Of a stretch of 64,000 bases of DNA, positions 12,001 to 24,000 are shown piece by piece. This DNA comes from Echinarachnius parma. Its lineage: Eukaryota > Echinodermata > Echinoidea > Clypeasteroida > Echinarachniidae. Positions within the stretch are counted from its first letter, which is position 1; each line of letters opens with the position of its first letter. The notes beneath the pieces were generated by a model that saw only the letters and a list, made by a program, of their open reading frames with translations, was not told where the DNA came from and made no database searches. Location of the stretch: the NCBI GenBank assembly GCA_037951105.1, contig JBAMJV010010106.1, positions 118,651-182,650 of the forward strand. The letters are read 5' to 3'. Both the position numbers and the translations under genes were made by a program.

Positions 12001-15000
12001 CTGACTACATGTAATTGTATATTCTTCATTTTCGAGACCTTTTCCGTGACATACCTTTACAAATGTCGGCTTCACAATACCTTTACAAGAATAAGTATGC
12101 TTAATCAGTTAAACTCCTTTATTGACCGTTATATAGTTTGGTGGAGGGACGCATTCGTTTTTCATTTGTAGAATCCAAATTACAGGGCTGTTCGATCTGA
12201 ATTTGTGTGTGTGTGTGTTACATTCATCCTCATCCGTCTACTGGAAACTGTTCAGACGATTTGTAAAAGGCGGACAGTCCCTTTAAACACGAGTAATAAC
12301 ACATAATTGTGTGGACAATAATACGATCGACCCTGGATGGATCTGAAATCAGGCTTTGGTCTTGAAACAGGCATCCCAAACCATATTGTTTGTAGGGATG
12401 CTAGCCTGCACACCGAGACCCTTTTGCATAGAAAAATCATTTCAAAATGAGCCCGATATTTTCTATGGACAGGGCCTAAAATCAGGCATGTTAAAATTGC
12501 ATTTAAATGCCATTTTTGGTGAAATATGTGGAACAACAGCAAAATGAACACATGGCATCTTACCACACATCTTGCAGTTTTCGAGAGCACTCCTCAAGCG
12601 CTGAATCTCCAGGGTCTGTAGCAGATACGAAATACAATGTAAATATATATTAGGACAAATTACAAACAAAGCCGCATTTAAAGGTTTATAAAATGAATAA
12701 CTAAACTGTTCTAACATGAATGAATTAGATAAACAAATAACATGAATTTCGCAATTGTGTCTTCTTTCGGTAAAGTGCCAAGTCAGGCTTGAAGATTTAT
12801 TCATGCACTGTTCATCATTCTGTTGTAGAGTATTTTGTTTTCCTTTCAATGGCATATAATAGTCCAATTAACTATATGACTTCTATATTTCTGCCAACGA
12901 ATCTACATTTATGAATTGATTTTCTGAAGAGAACAAACGCACCATGATATTTGACGGATTTGTCGCTAGATCAATTGTTACTATAGAGTAATTGCTTCTG
13001 GATATTTATCGCAGCAATTATTGTCGTTTTCCGAGCAATCGTCATCCGAGGACAATAATATCAGTCGGTGTCTCGACTCAATTGTACCTTTTATCATGAA
13101 AATAAATTGATAGCGCTAACCTAACGAATTTGACAATGTTCGACAGGCAAAAAGAGATGTCAGAGCGGGTAAACGCGGATTCACATCTATGCCATTGCGT
13201 TACTAAAAGTGAAATTAGTAAAAATATTATAGAACCTGGAGTATAATTTTGACTGTACAGTGTACGTGCAGGTAGAAGAAATATCAGGGCAAAGTATAAA
13301 TTAATAATTTTTGTTTTAAAATGTTTAATGGAATTTCAAATCAACCGCGATTTCTGATGCTCGATCTCTTCCGACTTTAGGCCCCTCTCCAGAAGACGAT
13401 CCACATATACCATGGGAGCTCTCTATTCTCATTTCACAGACTTATGATCAACACAGTGAGGGGGCCTTGGCAGAAGACAAACTATTACCTGACTATCCAT
13501 GCCTGTCTTGAGAGCCAGGAGCGATGATGAGAGAGATTGGAAGGCATCCATCAACACGGAGGCCTCAGGAACTAACAGAAAACACACATAACCATTCAAA
13601 ACGTATTATCAAACGCAATATAATTAAATTCGATAATCTAAGTTCCAAGCAGATCATTCAAATACATTCAATAATGTAACAAACTGATTGTATAATTTAA
13701 TTTGCATGAATATACTATCGGTATTATTCGACGTTTCCTCTGAAAGTACGCCTCTTGATAAATACATGCATGTCAAAGAAAAATACAATAGCATTTTGAA
13801 ATATCTACACAGTTTTATTGACTAACATATCTATGAATAATTATATTACTAATCGTGGTAGCTCAAAATTAAAATCAATGCCTCATCAGGGGGAAATGGA
13901 ACGCCGTCCTCAGCGTGACAAGGGAAGATACTTATTATCGCGATACTATCAATGTTTTACATGTAATTAACGTATTAACTGATTCTTATTATGGCGGGGA
14001 ATCGAACCCCAGTCTCTTTTTGTGACATATCCTATAAATGATGCATTGTCGTAAAATTTACTCACACCCTGATTGCGCTTGCGGTTCCGTTGCCAGGCTA
14101 CAGGCCAGGGAGTGTTGCACGTCGGAGATCTTGCCACCGTAGAAAAACTTCACATTTTGCAATGTTCCCTGCAAATAACACCAATCGTTTATTGTTAACT
14201 TTCAAAAACAAAAACACCAGACAAAATAATAACATACTTTCTTTTGAAAATGCGACAAAGATGATACATTATAATATAATAATATTTAGGGCATATTATA
14301 CATTCATTTTACTAACTTGTCATACTTATGTTGTATCTGTAGTTGGTTTTAGTTTTGGTGTATAATCGTGTTATGAGTTTATCATGCTCACTTATCATTT
14401 CCTTCGTGTGCATTAGATTTGTCTGATTAGTCACTGGCCCGGTTCGTTTTTAACAATTTTAATACATATTTAACATAAGTGTATCGATTTGCAAAAATTA
14501 TTTAATTTATTATTGAAAGGCTTACTTTAATAGTGTTTTGCGACATCCCGTAGCCGGCCTGACCGAGCCGCAGCTCCGAGCCCTCGATCATCGGCCGTAC
14601 GAAGACGCGGCCGAGCTTGTCTTCGAGCGTCACCTGGCCGAAGCGCTGGCAATCGACGTAGACGATGATCTCGGAGGCCGCCGACGTCGTGTGGAAGTGG
14701 ACCACGATAGTGTGCCAGTTTCCATCGACGATGGGGACATCCGGCACGAGTGTCTGTCGGTTCCCCGCCGACGTCTGATACTTCAAGATAACTGCGGAAT
14801 AAAAGCAAATAAAATGAACCCCTTGTAAGCTTTTATTGCCATTTGGCACATAGTTATCAATACCTTTATAGTGATAACAATGAATATGGATTTCTTATCT
14901 TGTGAGTCATCAAACGTTCCATTAATTTAAACTCAGTCACCGAAATGGGAAATTTTGTTTAGTTCACATAATTATATCGAGGGGTCCAAAATCTACAAGC

Positions 15001-18000
15001 ATTGCTTTTCAGTGGATCTCTCCATTTCCAAACATATCATATATTGTATAGGATTCTACATGTAGTTTTCATTGTACATCTGTTTAATTTTACATAATGT
15101 AACCTTTGTTTTGTTTTGTACAATGCAATGTATTTCATTTTTGTTGGAAATGAAATAAATTAAACTGAAACTGAAACTGATGGACAAGAAATACAAAGAA
15201 AAGTGCATATATTATAGAAAATGAAGTAAAAAAACTTAATTAAACATTGGGCATTTCATGTATTTCATCGTATGTGATCTAGTTAAGATTCGCTGTATTT
15301 ATGTTATTATGTTATCCCTATATGGTGACGAAATATTTAAAAGCCTAAAACCTGAAACCTAATTTACTGAAATAATGCTATCCATTGTTAAAAGTACAAC
15401 AGGCGCTACTCACGCGAGCCGGGTGTATTAGTCCCGTTGTAGGAGAGCTCAAAGCGCGCGGTGCGAGCATCCTCCGTCGGTGCAAAGTAGTCTCTGGAGT
15501 AAGCGCCGAAAAAGACGCCCGTGTGACGCGGAGCGAGACGCGTGCGCGCCACGAAAAACACGTCACTGTTCTTTCTCATCTCCTTCGCGAACTTTCGGAA
15601 ATCTTCGGTCGTCGCGACGAGCGGGTACCGAATGGCGATGCCGTTGAAGAAGTAGGCATCGCCGTAGATGTTGGAGCTATCCTGCGGCACGGCGGTGATC
15701 CCTGTGTACTGAGTGTCGTAAATGTGAAACAGCTCGAGGAGATCGACCTCTGTAGCTACAGTGTAATAAACAATGAAAACAAAAAAAGTGCATGTTAGTC
15801 AAAAATGGAGTTAAACAAATTATTGGAATTTCAAACATAATGGAAATTGAGAGCTATATAATAATAAATAATATAACATATTTGTATAGCGCCTACTGCA
15901 GTCCAGCCTCTAAGCGCTTTGAGAAGAAAGTTGTAGATAGAGTCCATGTTTGAGCTATGACTGAAAATGTTCTTGGAAGAGATACGATTTAAGGTTGATT
16001 TTGAAAGAGTCAACAGAAGGAGAGTTTTTAATCCGGTTTGGGAGAGCGTTCCAGAGAGAAGGACCGATGAAGGAGAAGCTGCGCTCACCATATGACCGGG
16101 AGAGAACCTTGGGTTGGACGACGAGGTTGTGGGTAGCTGACCTAAGTTGACGAGTTGGTGTGTATGGAATGACATGTTCTTGTAGATAGCTGGGAGCTTG
16201 ACCGTTCATGCATTTGTACATGAGCAGGAGTAACTTAAAACGTATTCGAAGGTGGACAGGCAGCCAGTGAAGGTTATGAAGAATTGGAGATATATGATCA
16301 TGGCGTTTGGTGCGAGTTATGATGCGAGCGGAAGCATTTTGTAAACGTTGTAGTCTTGAGACATCTGTGTCGGGGGATCCAGTTAGTAAGCTGTTACAAT
16401 ACTATATACAATAAATGAAAAGGAGCAATGGGAATGGGTCTTCTCCGGGAACCAAACCCGAGACCTCCTGATCGCAGTCGACTTCCGTAGCTATATTATG
16501 CGAGCAAAATGTAAATGAAAAATACATGTAAATTAATAATGGAGTCATACAAATATCGGTAATTCAAACATGATAAACAATATTATATTCCACATACTAA
16601 TAATCTTGCTCTACGATTGGTCAAAAGTTAATCACGTGATGAAACATAGTTTCGCCCAACATTGATGGGAAAAGAAAAGTTCGTTACACTCGGTACTATC
16701 TTGGGTGAAAGTGCGTTGCACTGGGTACTATCTTTGGTGAAAGCGCGTTGCACTGGGTACTATCTTCAACGCAGCAGGCGACCACGGCCACCGCGGTGAT
16801 GTACGTACGTAAGTACTGCATGCACTGTCCATAGAGATGCGTGTTATGAAAGCTTCCTGCGAGCGGAGGTCTTGTTTTAGCTTGCGAAAGATGCTCGACG
16901 AGATTAGATGCTCGACGAAACAGTTAGATTGTCTTTCGCGTAGACCCTACCAGTGAAATTTTTCCGATGTGGAATATAAAGCAAATAATCACCTTTGGTT
17001 TCAGGCGATGGCAAACTATCACTTCCTCGGCGATCTGAATGTATACGATATATTTCCTCAGCTTCGCTTCGGAAAGATAGCTACATCCAGATCGCCTCGG
17101 AAGTGATAGTTTGTCCCATCACCTTCATCAACGGTAATTATTTGCTTGTTATACTAACCCCAACATGATCGTTTCATGTCTTGGTCCTAAAACATCATCT
17201 TGTAATAAATACATATACTGACAATATATAAGCTGTCATCGGGGTTCGTGAGAAGAAACATTCAACAAGAAGAATCCATGTTATTTTCTTCAACAATAAA
17301 TTGGAGGTGATGTTCAAATGTTTATATAGCTTCTATTCCGTAGTGTTCCCCCCAAGGCACCAGCAGGGTTTATCATTCTATTTTGAATGCATTGTTCTTT
17401 CTTGTTTTATCCCGCTTTAAGCCGTTGGCATTCATATCGGTTTTCATTGGAACATACCACTATGATTCGATTTAGAAGGAAGGTATGGTGGGTATGTGAC
17501 ATGTCAATGCGATATTATGTCCATGGTGCAGTCACTTATTACAAAAGTGCAAGACCACAAATGCAAAACATTTGGAATAAAAAATAGCTTAGAATTATGT
17601 TCAGGGATATCCGGGCAATGAACAGTTATTTTGTTGCATATCAAAAATGTATTTTTGGCACGAAAGTGATGAATGTTGAAGATAAAAAATATTAAAAAAA
17701 ATAAAAGATTGTGCAGTAGAAAATGTAATTGATTACTGGAGGGGTTTTGTTAAGTTGCCAAAATATGATGTACAGCCTATAGAAGATGGAGACATATTGG
17801 TGAAATAAAGGTTTATATTTGCACGATTCCATTTAGGTGTTTATCGAAAATGAAGCCAAACATTTGTTAGGAAAGAGTTAATAAATGGCTTACTATTGTG
17901 CCCCAATTCTTAATCTTCACGAAACTATAACCGCCATACCACCACGATAGGCAATATAAGAATATAGCTTATCGAATCACAATTGGCACCTGGTCACCTT

Positions 18001-21000
18001 GTATCCATATAATTCAAATTATAATGCAATCAATTTGGTTATTATACTGTTAAAGTTGTGAAGGTTTGCTGGTGGATGTGCTTTCTGTAGCTCCAGGTTG
18101 TCTAGATAGTTTAAAACACACAATAAACTGAGCTTTTCCCTCTGATGAAATAAATGCGGTAATACAAAGCAAAATCGTAATCATCTTTGGATCATGCTTC
18201 CCCACCCCCCCCCCCCCCCCCTTCTCTCTTTCTCTCTTAATTCTCTCATCCCGGTTGCCATTGATGATGAATATGCAACATAATGTGGAAGGTTGACTAT
18301 CCCTCTTTCGGGCGAAAAACCCCGATAAATCATACAGCCATACATGTGTGTAGAATCATTTTATTTAATTGTATCAATTCATGTACTTTGTATGTATTTA
18401 TTATTTATTTATTTACGAATTCATGTATTTATTTTCTATATTTATTTACCTATTTATTTAACATTTATTCATTCATTCATTGGTGTAAATCTATAAATTT
18501 TCAACATCTATGCTAAACGGATCAGTGTACAACCCTTATCAATTTGATGTTTGACTCTTGCGGCCCCCGATCTCTCTTTACCCTTACCCCGACATTGTTG
18601 ATCGGGGATACGCCACTGCGAGCCGTCGGGTGACTAGCCGGGCGCGATGCGGGGTCCTAGCGGCGCCTCATCGCCTGCAGTGCCGTGAGGCCAGGTGACT
18701 CAATCAGATCAAGACGAGTTATTACCACATTCAAGCCCCGGGAGAGTTTCAGACAAGGCCGAATTTATCAGACAATTTTGTTTCCGCCCATGCAGGCGTG
18801 AACCGTCCACCCAGGTTATGCCGAGTTCATTATCGTAATTTGGCATATCTAGCACTGACAGGGCGCAGCCCGGCCTACGCCCCCATCCCCGTCCGTTTGA
18901 AGATCCAGATTAACCAGTTAACCATGTTAACATGTTCCCAACTAGATTTCGCCATCTCTATAGAGCTTACACATGACCCACCAGATTCCCGCCAGCATGG
19001 GGTTAACATGTTCCCAACTAGATTGTGCAAATTCCATAGAGATAATACAGAAACCACAAGCTTCCCTCAAGCAATCATAAAGGGACTGTGTAGTCAAATT
19101 CAGGAAAGCGCTCAGAGAAGCGTCAAGACCACGGAACCAGACGAAATCGTGGGTGAGCTTGACACATGACTGACGCAACTCTCTAGCGTATGTAAGCTAC
19201 ATAGCACGCTGCGTTCGTATAACATGGCGTATTACGAGCATATTCGTATCATCCGTACTGTAAGGGTTAACTCTTACAGTACGGATGACACGAATATTCT
19301 GTCCATGGATGACGGTCGAGATTCTAAGGAGTGATTCTGACCATGAATGTATACTACACAGCCTTTGTTTGTTTGACAACGAGCGTGCGCTGATGATAAT
19401 TATGACCCAATCATTACCATCTCCATTACACTGTATGTAAACATTATTGATTCTAATTATAGTTTCATTGGTAGATTAAAATCAGTGCTTTTCAGGACTG
19501 GTGTTAAAGATTGCCATGCGTGGGGATGCTACATCGCAGTTTGCCATTTTGAACAATTCGGCTAGTTGTGCGCAATGCATGCATAACACTGACACTGAGT
19601 CAGTGTATATTACGCACCGTGTGCAAGACATTCGCAAGATGGCACCGCCTGTCTGATTAATGACTCCGAACTACCTTTAATGATTGGATGATCCTGACTC
19701 ACTAGTCCAGTATGGGGCAAAGTAGGGTAGGGGTTAGACCCCCTATCATGTTAACCTATGATATTAACAACACCTGCACTATGGTGTCACACACGGCTTG
19801 AGTGGACAACTCGTCCCATTTTCAAGCTGTGACCAGAACCTATAGGCCTATCATTTGCAGACTTTATTAATTACGGCGACTATTAATCACATCGTTAGAA
19901 CTAAAGGAGTTGAAAACAAATTCTACAATGCGCAACTGAATGAAAACGTGGTAGAGGTCTTCCAAAAAAAAATGTTGCCATACAAAGAGAGAGTCTGGAG
20001 AAGGAATAAAGGATGCAACACACTTGGCAAGAAGATGACTGTATGAGTTGCATGACGTGCTCTCGTGAAGACCACAACTGCGCCACCTGAACTCTGGAGA
20101 AGGAATAAAGGATGCAACACACTTGGCAAAAAGATGACTGTATGAGTTGTATGACGTGCTCTCGTGAAGACCACAACTGCGCCACCTGAACTCTGGAGAA
20201 GGAATAAAGGAAGCAACACACTTGGCAAGAAGATGACTGTATGAGTTGTATGACGTGCTCTCGTGAAGACCACAACTGCGCCACCTGAACTTGGTTAAAG
20301 AGCGAGAAAGAAGCAAAGGGGACGTTGGACAAGAGATAGAGGTGCATGGGGGGTACATGTGTGAGGGACTCTCTATGGTAGAGAAGGAACCGAGTTGAAC
20401 GTAATAGTTGTAATAGTTACATCAAACAATATAGTGGCTACCCATTTAAGGTGTAGTTTTCATTTCAGTCATTTATAATGATCACGCGATGGAGATAAGT
20501 AATGCAAGATCAGCAAACCATCACTCTAATTCGAATAAAATAAACATAAAAAACTACAAATCTGAGACATGGACGGAAATGGAGAAAAAGGGGAAAATGG
20601 GCGATTTATTCCAACAGAGCTAATTTAAGAATCCCACCTGGCGGCTCAGTACTCCCGCCATTTCTCGCACACTTATCCCATTGTCTGGCTAATATTCTGC
20701 GGTTTCAGCACCACACCTGGGCGGCGGGAAGCCAATAAATTATGATTTTTTTTATTTATTTTTTTAATATATTGTATGTTTTACTCTGATTTTTCATAAT
20801 GCGTTTCATGTATTAGCTTGATTCAACGTATAGGATATATATCTGTCTGAAATGACCTAGACTGGACTACTTGTCTTCTGTGACAAGAAACTGATAAATT
20901 ATACTCTGTTTAATATTGACGTTAATTCGGTTAGTTGCCCAATTTACTTTGTCTTTTATTGTCATTTATAAACAATGTGAAAGTAATAATTGCTGTTAAA

Positions 21001-24000
21001 ATTTTATTCAATTGATGAAACATATACATCTGACACATATAGCCTACTGAAGGTCAAGAGTTTGCATTTAAGTTTAGTGGCAACCTATTTTATAACCCCA
21101 AGTTCTATATCATAGTCACTGATAGTATCAAACTGAAAATCTGACCAGAATTATGATGTCATAGTATCTTAAAAATAATATTACTTTTATATATTGTTTT
21201 CCCAACATGACTGGCTACGCACCCGCGTCCAAAAAAAGCGTCGAAAGGGTATCAATTTCAGCTATACGGCGTCGTCGACGTTCTCCTTAAAAAAGGGTGG
21301 TTTTTAGCACTCATTAGAAAAAAAAACAGAAAAAGGGAACTTTTTTTAAGTTGCAAAAGTTTTCAGCTAGCGTTTTCCTGTAAAAAGGATTGGTTTTCAG
21401 CACTCATGATAAAACAAAAAACACATAGAAAGGGTACTCGTTCAGTTGCACAGTTTTCAACGTTAGGGTCCATTTCAGAGGTTGATGGACACGGGTGGGT
21501 AGCACTTTTGTATGAGAGTGACCCCACCGCGGGGTAAAAGTCTGAAAACGATTTTATTATGAGATAAGTAAAGTTCTCAGCATATCAATCTTCTTAGTAA
21601 ATGTCTTACTTAATCATGTAAATCTAATTATTGAATTGAATACCAGCCCTGGGTTTAGAAAATGTTGCATGTCGCTGCTGTATAATTAAAACGACTGGTT
21701 TAAAAAGGCTAGAACATAAAGCTTACCTAAATGGCGATTTGACTGCGCGCATAAAAGTCTGCGATTTAAATTATAATACTTACATTCATTGATTACTTAA
21801 GGAATTTATTTTAAACGTTAGTAGTTTAAAAAAACTTGATCCATGAAACATGCAAAGCAACAACATTGATTCAGCGCAGTCAAATTTACTAATTTAGAGA
21901 CAAAATGGCGTCAACGGGGTGACAAACGCGGGACTATGCCAAAAGTTCAAGGGTTTGATAATCTTGTAATAGTATTGGAAAGATAGTGACAGACGTAACA
22001 TTTATCATATTAAACAATACATCCATTGATAAGTGCATTATGTAAATACAAATTCGCAAAACAGTTTTTAATTACACATTGCGCAGGCAAAAGGCCACGG
22101 GCACCGCATGAATCGCGTCAGCTGAGCGCACGCATTGCACATCTCGCTGCGCCCTGGTTTCCGTAGATTTGTTTATGACCGATCTCTTTTACATTCAACA
22201 AGTAATTTTCGCTGTCGCTTCCAATCACACACCCCGCTGTGCACAAAGCGGGACCAACGTAGGGGCCTTGTCACGGGGCCTTGCATGTCAGCCTGCATAC
22301 CCTACATAGTATTTCTACAATGTTTACGTCTATGATGGAATATTATGATCACAGTGTAATGAAATGGGGAACGACCCATGACCTTTAACATGATTAATAC
22401 ACATATACAAACACTATGCATAAACGTTGTGTCCGAAATTAAAGTATAATTTGATTACCAGAGATAATTAAATTTATAGTGTAATAATTATTACACAATG
22501 ATAACATGATGTTTGTATGTATGTATGTGTGTATGTATGTATGATTGTACAATGTTTTAGTAATTACATTTCAGATTTCAAATAGATCATGTGCTGCATC
22601 AAATGGCATGTGTATTGATTGTTCCAGCAACAACGACATCCTACTGAGGCGTTGGAAACATCATAACAGATGGGAACAGATGACTGGCAACTAAACTAAA
22701 CATCACCCGTAGTCAGTCGTACTTCGTGTCGGTATTCAACAATTGTCTTTATTTCCATTATACTCGTTCTGAACTGCTTTATATCTTTAATTCAAAAACA
22801 GAGGAACTATATCTGGTATAATTGTATGACTATGGGAACATTGGCCAGATTAGTGAACTAAAATTCACCCGCAGTCATCATTCGAAGTGTTTCCACAAAG
22901 ATCAGGCAAAATTATTGAACTATACAATAGTCTGTTGATGCATGCATCATTTAGTCATTCTTAACTGCCCTGTAATTTCGATTATAACTTAATGATGATG
23001 TTTAACAGAATAAATTCATTTCATCTGACGCCATGTCAGTTATAGTATGATAACAAAAGAATCACATCGGACATATTTGTTATGATGGGACCATAGGGCT
23101 GCTAACTGAACTGAAGTCCCCCATTGACATCTAATTGGAAGTGGTCAAACTGAAGGGCAGCCAATTCGAGTCTAAAAACATCCTTTGTTCCCTGTCCATG
23201 CATTATACGTGTAGTATGATATTTACGTCGTTGTAATTGCACTGAATTTTGAATCTTTAATCTCTGAAAAGGAATACATTACTTTTAATAAAATGTCATA
23301 TATTGGTATATCATGAGATATTACAAGAACTAAATATAAGCAATACTAATAATGGGGGCTACATACTTAGCACGCGTGGCTCGCGACCATCATTATTATA
23401 ACCCAATCACCCGATACACTCTGCAATCAATCCGTGACATCAGGCGCAAATTTTTCTCGACTGGGGAGCATTCCAGCCAGTCACATAGTAGGTACCGTGC
23501 TTATGAACCACATTCCAATCCTTCCGGACGGAAACGAAGTTACTTAAGATTTAAAATAAAGCAAGCCTGACAACCTTCCAGGCTCTGGATTTTCTGACAA
23601 TGTTGATCTCTGGCTTCGGATTATAAGAAACGCTGCATCAATTGTCAAGTGAGTTGGTTTAAGAACAAAGGAATCGCTATGTGAGACGTTTGCAACCACA
23701 AATATACAGTGGATTGACAACTCAACTCAGTTCATCCTTCACATTTAAAGCTCAGTATCAGACAAGAGGTCGCCCCGAGAGAGACGCAGAGCATTGATGA
23801 CACTGATTAGAATAGGAGTTCTTTCTTTAAAATGTACTCCAATCGAGAAAAAAAAATAGATTCTTCATCATATTCATAATGTCTGATGCTTCGTCATGTA
23901 CGTGGCTGCCTTTGATCGGTCAAACCATGGACCTAATCACTGTCCCAGCCCGGAGAGAAGAGAGGAACATTCTTGAGACTGATTAGATTAATCAAAGCCA

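Noticed and set aside
14538-14828. 96-codon plus-strand frame
   Set aside because: Antisense shadow of the GC-rich thrombospondin exon 3.
15385-15798. 137-codon plus-strand frame
   Set aside because: Antisense shadow of thrombospondin exon 2.
19867-20358. 163-, 148- and 116-codon minus-strand frames
   Set aside because: All are products of the 99-bp tandem repeat, overlapping in three frames.
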